The notes under the pieces: generated by a model
Database searches by the model: none
What the model saw: only the letters and a program-made list of their open reading frames with translations
Told to the model about the DNA's origin: nothing
NCBI GenBank assembly: GCA_022410635.1
Contig: JAJVDF010000161.1
Location: 947,007 to 1,011,006, forward strand
Direction of reading: 5' to 3'
Length of the DNA: 64,000 bases
Source: Tretioscincus oriximinensis
Lineage: Eukaryota > Chordata > Lepidosauria > Squamata > Gymnophthalmidae
Program-made: the position numbers and the translations under genes
In this document: piece after piece, positions 1-11,362 of the stretch
Position numbering within the stretch: the first letter of the stretch is position 1
How the letters are laid out: each line of letters opens with the position of its first letter

Positions 1-931
1 TTCTTTTTTTAATGTTTTAACATTGTTAATGAGCATATGGTAGATGATGTATGTTANAGATTTAGTATTTGTTCCCAGGAGCTGCACAGCACTTTATAGC
101 ACCATAAATATACCATAACGGGANAGGAAAACATGCACTCCTATCTCAAGGTGCATTCGACGTGCAGGACAAAACACAGTACTCCTACTCCTATCATACC
201 ACCTTAAGCACCCATACAGCAGTGTCANGAACAGAAGGGAATAAAGGTCTTCTTCCCAAGCCAAGAAACTTACTGCATCTCTTTGGGAGCTGAAATGGAC
301 GAGTCTACTGTTATTAAGACTGTAGCTGGGAACTCATGGACTCTGACCTTGATGGCAGGACTCACATGCCAATCAAGATCACACAGTACCAGGAGTGGAG
401 TTACTACCACTCTCTGTCAAGATTGCAGATGTAGCATATCCACTGCAGTCATGAGTGAAGTTCGAGAATTCACACGTGTATATTACCCAAAATTAATCCT
501 CTTGGTACATATATGTGTGTGTTTTTATCAAAGGAAAGGGAGGAGGGATTTTAGTTCTGAAATTCATTGGTCATCCAATAAGCTATCTAACTGTTGCCAG
601 GATTATGGTAAACAGCTTATTTTTTTTGTGTGCCCCCTTCCACTGACATCTCATAATTTTAACCTATTAAAGCAAATGCAACAGCATCTTCTTCAGTAGC
701 AAGCTCGCTATTCCACTATAAAATAGATTGAAAATACCTTCAAAATCTACAAATCCCAGGTGATTTGATGTTATATAAGTTACAATACTGGTTTGGGTTC
801 ANTTCACTGCAAACTAGTCTAGCCAGTTTTGCACATCTGTGTTACAGACATTATTATTCATTTGGTCAGCTTTTCACATCTGCCTCACTTATGGTGCTAT
901 CTTTTTCAAAAGACATTCATAATTACCTTAT

Positions 932-1052
932 TCCAGAGAAACAGTCATGTTAGTCCCAGTAGAAAGTCCAGCAAGGGGGCTTTTAGCACTTGGAGACTAA
1001 CAGGAGAAAGNTAAGTGGCATAAACCTTCGTAGACACATCTACTTCTTCATG
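932..1052 (-). mobile_element. Short widespread reptile repeat (GAAGAAGTAG...GAAAGCTTATG type), copy 1
   Basis: Reverse-complement match to the better copy at 17996-18119: CAGAGAAACAGTCATGTTAG at one end, AGCACTTGGAGACTAACA in the middle, and TCGTAGACACATCTACTTCTTC at the other. The order is the same over about 120 bp with moderate divergence. I know this sequence as common in turtles and lizards but do not assign a family name. Confidence 0.65.
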
Positions 1053-1923
1053 CCAGATACCATTCCCCTGTTATTTTCCAAGTGCTACAACCCCACTTGT
1101 TGAATAATTATCCTATACCGCTAAACAAAAGTAAATCCATTAAGTGTCCTTGCCAATAATCAGCCTTTTACCTAAACAAACTATTCATTGGTATTGGTTA
1201 TCATAATATGACAAAGTAATTATTTTAAAGATGGGGAAAAAATCTGGTCTTTCTGGTCTCACACTCAGAGCTCTTGACTTCTAAAATAATATGATTAGTG
1301 AGAATGGGGTGATTATCCCTGAGCATAACTGGCCTTCAGTAGTGGAAACAGGAATTCTGCAGAAGAATGTTCCACAGGACAGGTGCCATGTCAGACTTTG
1401 AAAATGCAAAAAACAAGTGAATGGTAACAGTCTAACTATTATCATCTAACTACTGGTAACAAAATCATGCTGTCAGGAAATTTCATGGATTGTTGTTTTG
1501 CTCCAAGAGTCACATGGTATCTACAGAGTAGTGATTGGTGATGGTTCTGNATCAATACCTTCTTGCAGTCATGTTTGACATGTTTAAGAGTAGACTATTG
1601 CAATTCTATAGGGATTCTAAGTTGACCTCTGTAACATTTTGCTTTCTTATTTTAGGATGTCACTATCATTAGGCTCAGAAGTATAACATTTGATTGGAAA
1701 TAGTGCTAAGAAACAATATTTTATCAGAATCTTTTTTCCAGAACATTTGCTTGCTGCTCAGACAGCTGAGCAACAATGGTGGGGATCATGGAACAATCAT
1801 TGCCTCTACCTTGTAGAGAGAGATCTCCACCATGTCTCTTTGAGAGACCCTGATACTTGCTGTGAATGAGGGCTTAAAGAGAGATACAACAGACAAGTTG
1901 AATCCACAAAGGACAGATGACAG
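1053..1923. other. No feature recognised
   Basis: AT-rich intronic sequence without coding potential, a recognisable repeat or an RNA gene. One single N occurs, at about 1550. Confidence 0.5.
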
Positions 1924-2211
1924 ATATAGAATTTAGTTGCCTGAGGAAATGGTCCCCCATCTGGGAGATTGGGTTTTGAAGCCCTATATCGGACGTGGGG
2001 AGGAGTGAGCACCTTCTCCTAGCCTGTAGCTCTAGCCAACCCAGCTATTTGAAAGCAAGAATTGCAAGAAATTGCAACTGACTGCAAGTAGATAAATGGG
2101 AACCACCACAGCCTGGAGGGGAAGATAGAATGTCAGCCTTTGGGCAAAATACCCTTGTAAGCCACTTTGTGTCCCTTTGAAAAGTGAGAAAAGCAGGGTA
2201 TAAGAACCCAA
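1924..2211 (+). mobile_element. tRNA-derived SINE with CTT tail, copy 1
   Basis: The head contains a degenerate B box (GGGTTTTGAAGCCC) and the body carries the family landmarks: GACGTGGGGAGG, TGTAGCTCTAGCCAACCCAG, CAAGAAATTGCAACTGACTG, GAACCACCACAGCC, then the 3' end ACCCTTGTAAGCC and GAGAAAAGCAGGGTATAAG. It runs straight into a long TTC array (2212-2333). Other copies are at 10456, 27779 (reverse), 31828 and 34987. The start is approximate because the A-box region is degraded. Confidence 0.8.
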
Positions 2212-2333
2212 TTCTTCTTCTTCTTCTTCTTCTTCTTNTCTTCTTCTTCTTCTTCTTCTTCTTCTTCTTCTTCTTCTTCTTCTTCTTCTTCTTCTTCTTC
2301 TTCTTCTTCTTCTTCTTCTTCTTCTTCTTCTTC
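2212..2333. repeat. (TTC)n microsatellite grown from the SINE tail
   Basis: About 40 TTC units, interrupted by one N near 2238. Both strands therefore give artificial poly-Lys, poly-Glu or poly-Phe/Leu reading frames. The array continues the CTT tail of the SINE just upstream; other copies of that SINE have only 3-6 units. Its length in the assembly is uncertain. Confidence 0.95.
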
Positions 2334-5030
2334 GTTAAAGCAGGAAGTAAACCTAGCATGCTGGTGGCAAGCTCTTTTAAAATCTCCCTTCCAGGCTGGA
2401 TTACAAGTGGTCAGCCGATACAAAAATCTCTCAGACTTCTTTTGTCTTGATGATGAGTTCCTATCTCAAACAGACAATGAAACTTCCTGTAGACATGTGC
2501 TCTTTGAAAGATATGTGCTCTCCTCCATTTCTTTGGCACAGCCTTGAGGCACAAGAAGCAGGAAGGAAGCTAAGAATTAGTTACAGAAACATGAATTAAG
2601 AAAGAATATTTGTAGGCATGAATAAATGCTACACTACCTTTTTGTCTGCTGTTTGCCTTGATGATATCCTCAGGCTCACAGTTAGTTTACCAGCATAAAA
2701 TAGCCAGAAGTATATGATAGGTGCCACACATGCAATGTTATGCTTACTTCCAATATTGCAGCTAATGGCAGCAGTATCCAGGTGGGTAGGCCCCTATTGT
2801 GTAAAATAACATGTGTATGGATTTTTTCCCCTTTGACATAGCAACATAGTGCAATATTGTTCCCTTTACTCTGGGCCGTGTTGGGATTTCCATGGATACA
2901 TGTGACAATCTCAACATAGCCCTGGAATAATAGTGTTGTATACACTCTGATTCAATGATGAGATGCATACAAACATATAATNATTCCATAATTAGCTTAA
3001 ACAGTATGATAGAGCTATAACCACCACACACTCTTCAAAGAAAGCATGAAACAGCTTGATTGAGAAAACTGTTTGGAGCAGACAAGTGATCCTGGTGAGA
3101 AAAGTAACACTTTATTGTTTCTGCCAAAATCGAAAATTGCTTCTTGATTTAGGGCCTGTATAAAATGGCACAGAATTGTTTGTGGCTTGAATGAATGTAT
3201 AAAACTGCTGTTGAGTTCATTTTCAATAATTTGATATTTTGAAACATCTCTCCATGTTGATGGTGACAATGGTTCTGCTATAATAATGCTATAGCTATAA
3301 AGAAAAGTCTACTAAAGAACTCAATATAGTATCCAGGAGTAGCTATTCAGCAGATACTATGCTTGATGGAATGTGGTTCCTGTCCAGTGAACAGGTATTA
3401 AAATATCCACAAAACTTGGCAAATTGAGATATCCAGATACTGAAGCATTACATAACAATAGTGTTTGAAGTTTTTCTTAAGAACACAGTGACATCTGAAA
3501 CTGAATTGATACCAATAACAATACTTAATTTAGCACAACAATACATAAACATGTCAGTTCTAAACAATTTGCTGAAGTGCTATTGATTTCAAAGCACTTG
3601 AATAAGCCTGTTGCTTTACAGTTACGCAACAGGTTCTAGCTGCCTGAGGAGAAGTTTGGCTCATGCTATTATCATCCCACCTCAATTTAGCCTTTTCCTT
3701 AGTAGAACAGCAGGATATCTTTTCTAGGCTGACCCCCCTCTTTTGGGGGGGGGATTGAAAACCCATTTTTGGGGTGCCTCCTGTTTTTTTTGAGGAAAAA
3801 AAAATAAAAACAAAAAGAATTTTGAAAAAAAATCTTTCCCAATTGGGCACTCTCTCTTGTTCTCCCCTCTCTGTTCGTTTTGAATATATCTGTGTTTTTC
3901 TTCCCTGCTGTGTGAGTGCTGAGGAGCAGGGAGGGGTGGGACCAACCAGTTGGTTTTACTTTTCAGCTACTGCTTTTTGTTGGGGTTCGATTTTTTCTGC
4001 TATTGCTTCATGTGAGTTTTTTTAAAAAATTACAAACCTTGTGAAGAGGCAGAAGCCTCTAGACCGGGCATGGGGGTGGATGTTCCGTCTCTCTCTCTTC
4101 TATGTGGTTGGCTGTGCCCAACATTCTGCTCATTCTGATTGGATTATAAGGTCCAATAAGGTCTGGTTTAGAAACTCATCACAGTGAAATTCCTTTTATT
4201 TAGATGCCAGATAAAGCATAGATTAGCCACATGTGGCAGATGGAGAAAGAAGGAAACATACAATTTCCCCAAGAGCATAGACTAATTGTTTTGTTTTTAT
4301 TATCTTTACTGAATATCATATGTTTTATATTTAAATTTAACAAAATACACCTTTGTGTAAGTTAAATATAATTAACTGACTTCATCATTGCCTACAACTA
4401 AATAGGTCCTTTGCAACATCACACATATATGTTGTGTCCACAATGAGCAGTCATAGGGGAAAAGGTTATATCATAGTATTGATATTTATTATTATTACAC
4501 ACGACTTATATCCTATCCTTCATTCTTAACAGCCAACGTGTAGCAAGTGTGACTTACCATACATATATATGGAACTTTTGTTGCAAGATTAATGATTAAA
4601 AAACTGTCTCTTTGACAAAATGGTGTGTGATGTGGTGTTTAAATTATTCATTTTAATATTAATTAGGGGACCTTTAGTTGTCTTTTTAGAAAAGATGCAA
4701 ACAGACCTTTTTGTGACATGCCTTGGCATATACCTTTTGAACATCCACAAGAGAGTTATTTTAATCCTCCCTGCCATCTTTTTACAAGGTATATTTTTTC
4801 ACTTTTTCATTACATGAAACTGAAAAGGCTGAGACTGAACCTGAAGAACTGAGTTAGACAGGATTTTTATTTAAAGAATTAATACAAAGATTCATCCAAA
4901 GAAAGAGAATGAAAATGGATATATATGAACCAATTCCCTAGGCTCACTTCAGAATCATAATAGATGTATGGAAAATATTTCATCATTGTAAATTTTCTTC
5001 ACTCAGGTAAAATCATATATCCAGAACTAC
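2334..5030. other. Mostly unrecognised intronic sequence with a homopolymer-rich block
   Basis: No gene or assignable transposon. From 3726 to 3840 there is a run of homopolymer tracts (C6, G9, T8, A9 and others) that looks slippage-prone. Around 4060 a G-rich patch precedes CT repeats. About 4485-4545 may be an old LINE 3' tail in reverse (TATTTATTATTATTACACAC). Confidence 0.4.
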
Positions 5031-5039
5031 GTGTTTGTT

Positions 5040-5625
5040 TATGTATTTATGTATTTATTATAAAGAAATGCACTTGCTGCCATTTGCTATGGAGCCCAGT
5101 TTGTATAAGGCCGTAAACAGCTGCATCCCCAAATAGTTGAAGGAACACTTTCTTCCCTATGTATCTGCCCGTCCCCTAAGACTTTTTGAGGAGGTTCTCC
5201 TGGTGGTCCCATCTCCTACACTTGTGGGAGGGCCTGTTTTTTGATAGTCCCCAGGTTGTAGAATGATCTCCCCTCTGAGGTGTGTCAGGCACCTATGCTG
5301 TACATGTTCAGATGCTTGATGAGGACATACCTGTTCACCTATGCTTTCAGCTGGACAAAAACTCCCCTATCCTTGAAGACTACTGTTACTATTTTTAAGT
5401 GTTCTGACCCCTCTCAACATGGAACCTTATTCTGAATAACATCCTGGAACAGACCATGGCCTGCAGGGCCTGCCATAGTCTACATTAGCTTGTAGATACA
5501 GGTTNTTTTTCTGAGGTATAGCCCAGGATAAGGCTCTGTTTGGACAGGGCTCTGTTTTACGGTTGTTTATTGTCATCTGCCCTGAGACCCCTGGGTGTAA
5601 GGTGGAATATAAACATAAGTAAGTA
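5040..5625 (+). mobile_element. L2-type LINE, 3' end, split by a palindromic MITE
   Basis: This resembles the end of an L2 ORF2 and its 3'UTR: AGTTGAAGGAACACTTTC, TGCCCGTCCCCTAAGAC, TTCTCCTGGTGGTCCCATC and CCAGGTTGTAGAATGATCTC, then CTGCCCTGAGACCC, GGTGGAATATAAACATAAG and a short AAGT repeat. The block 5412-5555 inside it belongs to a separate short inverted-repeat element. There is no intact reading frame. Confidence 0.65.
5412..5555. mobile_element. Palindromic MITE, copy 1 (inserted in L2 tail)
   Basis: The ends are inverted copies of each other: ACCTTATTCTGAATAAC at the left, and the reverse complement of GCCCAGGATAAGGC at the right. The centre has CCTGCCATAGTCTACATTAG. Related copies are at 44122-44255 and 55062-55205. 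It interrupts an L2 3' end, so it inserted later than that copy. Confidence 0.5.
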
Positions 5626-7355
5626 AGTAATGCATATTAGGAATTGATAACAACACATTTAATATGTTGTAGATCTCTAAAATATATTACTAAACCTGTA
5701 AAAGAGGACCTAAGGTGCTATGAGGCTCCTTTACTAGCATAAGACTCAAAGAAGTTAATATTATTCTAAAATGTCTCTACATATTTATCTGTCTTGAAAA
5801 ACTATAACATTGTGTTTAACAACTATTGTGATGTGCTCTGTTGGTGCTGTTCTTGAAGATGTGGAAGACGTTGCTGGATGGTATTGTCAGTAAGATACGT
5901 ATCATGCCTGTTCTAAAATAAACCAAACTCCTATCAGAGTAAATGTAATGCTTTAATATTTGCCCGTGAGGTCCAAACTGGCTTGGACCACAAATATCTA
6001 AAACTGCAAACCCTTTACAGCTTTCAACTTCTATCTTGGTTTATGTGGTAACCCTATTTATACACAAAGGCTAACTTGTGAAAAGTCTGTTGATCTTGGC
6101 CCCTGTGCATATCATTTCTGCTCTCTATTCTGGCTGATGGAAAAGGGGATGGTGATTTGCTTTGACCACATGGCAAGAACTGTACATTGCAACATGGAAA
6201 CACTGTACGTGAAGCAGTGGCCTATGCTACTTTTATAGGACTCAGTATTATGTCAGAAAGTGTGAAGCTATATAATAAATAAAAGTAGGAGAAGCCACCT
6301 GTTAAATTCTCATGTTTTTTTCCTACAAGCACCAAAAATTAGTCTTTTAACAATTCGTATTTTTGCTTATATAGTTCTCACTGCATTGTGATTGTAGGGA
6401 GCACCAACATGGTGTTAAGACATCCTAGCTAACGAAGAGATACATATAGTTACTTAATGTTATTTCCATGTGGTGTAAAAGTTCACATATGCCTCTTGAC
6501 AAGCAATTAAAGTTCCCTCGAGCTATGTGGCAGCCGTCCTTTCCTTGTACAAAAAGATTTATTTTTAGTAATGCTTTTCCCCCTCCAAGTCGTTCCTAGC
6601 AATTCTCCAGAGAAATAGGGAATACAAAAAAAATGCATTCAAGTTGGCATTAAGGCTGCTAAGCTGAAGTTCTAGTTNTTAATAAGCTGGCAGTGTTCCC
6701 GCTTCTTCTCCGGAAAGTAAAAGTGACCTGCTCATCTACTCCACCCTACCCCACCCAATTTCATTATTAAAGAATGATTTACAAATGGAGCCTATGAGAC
6801 ACAATAGGAGGGCTTGGAAATAACAGGTGGCCTTTTTGATCTCAGGCCTTGGGAGATTTCCTCACACTGAGTTTCCAGATGGTACCTTTATTGAGGTTGA
6901 ACAAAAAAAAATAACTGAGAAATACAAAGAAGAAAAAACAAAACAAAATGAAGCAGGCTTCTCTTACACTCTAATGTTTAATGAGAAGGGAGAAGCCCAG
7001 AAACCATTTATAAAATTGAAAACTTTTTAACTTGTTTGGGATTACGTTTTGCTGTTTACTGTTTCATTATTTGTTTTGATTGTTTATATCTATATCTCAT
7101 CACCCAAAGGATTGAGAGTTGATTCCCCTCCTTAAAATTAGATTTAAGAAATGTATTTTTACCCGATATCTGAACATACACAGTGATGGTTCTGACACCC
7201 CTTAGAGGCAGGGCTGCAACTAGGCTATGGGCAACCAGTATAGGTGCTGGGTGGTTGTTAGGGTGTCATGATGGAAATGGTGTTGAAATGCAAGGCTTTT
7301 TGAAGAACTGGAAAATAGCCATTGAACAAACCATACACGTCTAAGCATTTATATA
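5626..7355. other. No gene recognised; possible small L2 scrap
   Basis: AT-rich intronic sequence. Positions 5967-6030 (GGCTTGGACCACAAATATCT) resemble an L2 ORF2 C-terminal scrap, too short to call firmly. The rest shows nothing I can assign. Confidence 0.4.
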
Positions 7356-7429
7356 CTGCTCAAAACAATTAAGGGAACACTTTAACAAAACAGTGTAACA
7401 CTAAGTGTTCCCTTGATTGTTTTGAGCAG
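7356..7429. mobile_element. Tc1-like palindromic MITE, copy 1
   Basis: Two 27-bp inverted arms beginning CTGCTCAAAACAATTAAG, with one mismatch between them, flank a 20-bp spacer. The arm resembles the remembered terminal repeat of a Tc1/mariner family (CTGCTCAAAA-AATTAA-GGAACAC). The second copy is a perfect palindrome at 56237-56291. There is no transposase. Confidence 0.75.
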
Positions 7430-8312
7430 CTGTTTTGACTTATGTTTCACCATAAGTCCCAGAAGACAAAAATAACAAAAAAAATTGAAAATCATTAGAA
7501 TATTGAAAAGGGCTAAGGAGAAGCTCACATTATATATTTGATGGATATTTGACCTTTTATAGAGGGACAGAATTTATTGTTGCTCCATTTAATCTGAGGA
7601 ACTTAGTTTGCCTTGTCTTTCTCCGCCTCACTTCATTGATGCAGTTCCAAGTTTGCCTTTTATGGTTACAGATGGGAAAGAGTTTAATTTTAATAAATAA
7701 ATAAATAAAATCAGATATTTCCCCCAGTGATTTCTGTTTCACCATATGCCATTTGCCAGGTCCAAAGAAATGCACGGAATGTAAACATGCTCATTTTCAA
7801 TAGTTCACACTTAATCCTAATATATGCAGTTTGAATATGTTTGATGTGTTTATAATTTTCAGAATGTTCAAGCATGCAAATTGTGTATATTAGGATTCTA
7901 TGTAAACTAGGAATACCATTGTCCATAGTTCATGCACTAGACCAATAATATTAGTAGCAATACAGAAATAACTTCACAAGCAAAACCTCTGCAAACTGAC
8001 ATTATTTCAGTATGAATCCTGAAATAATATATTTAAAAATGATTAAGAGTAATTTTTGGTTTTCTTGCTACATTATGTATAGATCCCAATATTGTTTTCA
8101 GAATTTCTCCATTCTAAAAATTAACANCCACATAGTAGATGTTATTGCCACAATGGTATCTGGCTGTAGGAGTTCTATCAATCAGTTCAAACCCCCTGAC
8201 TTGAAGAAGATATTGTAATTACCAATGGATGGGGACAAAGAAAGTCCATCTGGGTTGGAATATTTCTCTATTTTTGTACACTGATCCAAATACCAATTAA
8301 ATTACGAGTTTT

Positions 8313-8536
8313 GAGACCAGTTTGGTGTAGTGGTTAGAGTGTTAGACTCTTATCTTTAAGTGTCCCAGTTCAATTCCACACTCCTCCATAAAACCAGCTG
8401 GGTGACATTGGGCCAGTCACAGTTCTTTAGAGCTCTCTCAGTCTTGCCTGCTTCACAGGGTGTTGTAGAGAAAGCAACAAAAGCTATGTCCATCACCCTT
8501 TTGTAAAAGGGGCATTATAAATAAATGTTATTATTA
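8313..8536 (+). mobile_element. tRNA-derived SINE, second family, copy 1
   Basis: The tRNA-like head has an A box (TGGTGTAGTGGTTAGAGTG) and a B box (AGTTCAATTCC). Body landmarks are TGGGCCAGTCACAGTTC, TTAGAGCTCTCTCAGTC, CTTCACAGGGTG, GAAAGCAACAAAAGCTATGT and the tail ATTATAAATAAATGTTATTA. A common reptile SINE architecture; related pieces are at 41073, 46287 and 47643. Confidence 0.8.
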
Positions 8537-8780
8537 AAGAAGGAGGTTCCCTGCTGGTGTGCCCCATCCTCTTGGAAAGCATTGGCTTGGCCATTCACAA
8601 CACTTGTGTGATATTGACTGCAACCCAATCTGCAGAAGTAATCCTCACAATTTGGCTCATATCTAAGCATGAATGCAATTTAATACTATAGACCAGTGGC
8701 ATCCAATAAGTGTCATTTTCTGTTGTACATGGTGCCATATGAAAATTATAGAGACAAAAGGGAATGATTTTCTTTTTTTA

Positions 8781-9095
8781 ATCATAGAATCATTGAGTTG
8801 AAAGGGACTTCTAGGGTCATCGGATCCAACCCCCTGTTCAATGTATGATTCATTAAACCATCCCAGACAGATTACTGTCCAGTCTCTTTTTAAGACTTCC
8901 AGCAAAGGTGAACTCACCACCACCTGTGGCAAACTGTTCCACTGGTTTATCACCCTGACTGTTAGAAATATTTTTCTGATATCTAATCTATATCTACTTC
9001 CTTGCNGTTTCATCCCATTGTTTCTAGTCCTTCCATGTGTCAATGAGAACAATGCTGATCCCTCTGCTGATCCCCTTTGCCTCAGACTTTGGATT
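8781..9095 (-). mobile_element. CR1 LINE 3' end, reverse orientation
   Basis: Begins with the reverse complement of the classic CR1 tail (ATCATAGAATCATTGAG), followed by CCAACCCCCTGTTCAATG, CCAGACAGATTACTGTCCAG, AGGTGAACTCACCACC and CACTGGTTTATCACCCTGAC. Read in reverse this encodes the CR1 ORF2 C-terminus (YRLDIRKIFLTVRVINQWNS) with an internal stop and an N. A 5'-truncated, inactive copy. Confidence 0.88.
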
Positions 9096-9109
9096 TCTCC
9101 CACACAGTG

Positions 9110-10455
9110 TGTAATAATGAAAACAGTCTCTCTTCCTCACTTCCTTGGTACATCCCAATCATTGCCATGGTGATTGTTCTCAGTATTTTTGAAGAGCTAG
9201 AAGATGCCTAGTGAAGCACATTGGCAGCTTGAAACACCACCACCATTGCCACTGTACATGAAGAGGGTGAGAGGCCTGACTTGGCCACAGTCTGCCATCA
9301 CAGCCAGTTCACCCAGGGGTTTCATAAGCTGACAGGATTCTAGGGATGGAGAGTTGGCTGGAATGGCACAGGGCAGCGGATTTGGGTGCCTCCATGCCCA
9401 ACAATAGCAGTCATAGTGGTTTCATGTAACTCTTACATGGTGGCGAGGGAGGGAGACTGTTTGTCCACCTGGATTGTTACACAGGGTGTGTGTGAAATGA
9501 GCATGAGGAAAAGAGAAAAATATTTCCCTTTAGCATCAAATTCATGTCCAATGCTATTATCTGGTGCCTACCAGCTTCTGTTAGTATAGACACTATCAGA
9601 TATGTAAGGAAGGGAGACATCTAAGTGCCCCATGCATTATGTTACTATCCCTTAATGTGATCTCATGGAAACTGAAACATGGCTTTGACTCTGCATGCTT
9701 TCTGAAATTGAAAATGCTTGAAGATAATCCATTGCATTTAACCCTGATTAAGATTCTCCTCAGCAGTTCAGTACTAATAGCTAAGAGACCTACTTTCTAT
9801 AAACCTTACTTAGCTCTACCTGAACTTTATCTTAGCGACAATTTGCTAAGTACAAGAAAATCACCAATATGTTGAACCTTTTTTTGCTAATAACAGAGAA
9901 CCTCAGAAACATACTATAGTGGGTTTGGGTGTGTTTACAACAGTTACTAGTCAACTGTTGCTGGAGGGTGGGGTAGGGAGTTTTTCCTAAGGCTCTGAAT
10001 CTGAGCATCAGAACTGGTTTTCAGAATTTCATACAAGGCAAAGTGGGAGGGGGGATAAATAGCTGCTTGTACCCTGAAATACACCCCCTCCCCCCCCAAA
10101 AAAAAAAAAAAGATGGTTAACAATATTTTAACATTATTTGATGCTGGAGGAGGAAAAGGAGGGTGTCAATGTTCTGTTTTATACAATGGCAGGTGGTTTC
10201 TCAGAAAGCATTTGGAATGTATTTTTGTTTTAACTGTTGATTATTTACCATTCAAAAGAGGTTAGTGAAAATGATGGGCTCTTTATATCATAAGGCTACT
10301 TTGGATTTAATTTTGATATGTCTTCTAAGGATGATTATATTCAATTCACCATAGAAATATCTTACCTCACTCTACTAATGATAAAACTACAATAGATATT
10401 TATTTAGATTCTAAAGTCCATGTATACTTAGAATCTACTTGAACATACTTCTTAA
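9110..10455. other. No feature recognised apart from a C/A homopolymer tract
   Basis: Intronic sequence without gene or repeat signature that I recognise. Around 10081-10113 there is a run of C followed by about 14 A, possibly an old poly(A) tail or a slippage site. Confidence 0.45.
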
Positions 10456-10762
10456 GCAGGCACTGATAGCTCAGTCGCTTAGGAATTCACCTCTCAGCTG
10501 GAGAGCGGGTTTCGAAGCCCTGTGTGGGACGTGGGGAGGGGTAAGCACCTTCCACTAGTCTGTAGCTCTAGCCAACCCAGCTATTCGAAAGCTGGAACTG
10601 CAAGAAATTGCAACTGACTGCAGGTAGATACATGGGAACCACCAGAGCCTGGTGGGGAAGATAGAATGTAAGCCTTTGAGCAAAAATACCCTTGTAAGCC
10701 GCTTTGAGTCCCTTTGAAAGGTGAGAAAAGCGGGGTATAAGAACCCAGTTCTTCTTCTTCTT
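10456..10762 (+). mobile_element. tRNA-derived SINE with CTT tail, most complete copy
   Basis: The best copy in the window. It has an A box (GATAGCTCAGTCGCTTAGGA), a B box (GGGTTTCGAAGCCC), the family body (GACGTGGGGAGGGG, TAGCTCTAGCCAACCCAG, GAAATTGCAACTGACTGC) and the 3' end CTTGTAAGCCGCTTTGAGTC, AAGCGGGGTATAAGAACC, then CTT units. The flanks share CTTCTTAA, a possible target duplication. The A and B boxes indicate a pol III promoter of tRNA origin. Confidence 0.88.
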
Positions 10763-11059
10763 AAACTATTTCTTGTTGAAATCTTACAGTAGTGTCTGTC
10801 CTGAACTAAAGACAAGAGCAATCTGGTTTAATCTCATGGTATAGAGAGCCCTAAGCAGCAAAAACCGCTATAACCTAGCTATGGAAAATGATCACGGAAG
10901 GGTTGTAACCGATCTGTTTGGCAATTCCCTTCAGAATGGAAAAGACTTTTTCTGGATGGAGCTCAAGTCTGTTTTCATATCCTGTTTTGGCCTCCTTTTG
11001 GCCTGTGACAGTATATTACTGAACAAGGTGGGGTATGGTCAAAACAAGATGGGACTTTT

Positions 11060-11362
11060 TATGTCACAGAACAAAGGGATCACCTTTGTTCTCATTGGCA
11101 CATGGAAGGACTAGAAACAATGGAAAGAAACCACAAGAAAGTAAATATAGATTAGATATAAGAAAAAACCTTCTGACAGTAAGGGTGATAAACCAGTGGA
11201 ATAGGTTTCCATAGGAGATGATGAGTTCGCCTTTGCTGGAACCTTTCAAACAGAGGCTGGCCAGTCATCTGTCTGGAATGATTTATAGTGAATCCTGCAT
11301 TGAGCAGGGGGTTTGACCCAATGACACTGGAGGTCTCTTCCAAATCTATGATTCTATAATCT
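11060..11362 (+). mobile_element. CR1 LINE 3' end
   Basis: Forward CR1 end: TTCTCATTGGCACATGGAAG, TAGATATAAGAAAAAACCTT, GATAAACCAGTGGAATAGG, GGCTGGCCAGTCATCTGTC, GTTTGACCCAATGACACTGG and the tail TCTATGATTCTATAAT. It is the same family as 8781-9095 but in the opposite orientation. 5'-truncated and non-coding. Confidence 0.9.

Noticed and set aside
2045..2450. Poly-Lys, poly-Glu and poly-Phe frames
   Set aside because: Produced by the TTC microsatellite in a SINE tail.
10456..10530. Functional tRNA gene
   Set aside because: The A and B boxes are present but no cloverleaf acceptor pairing is evident, and the sequence continues into a SINE body found in several copies.
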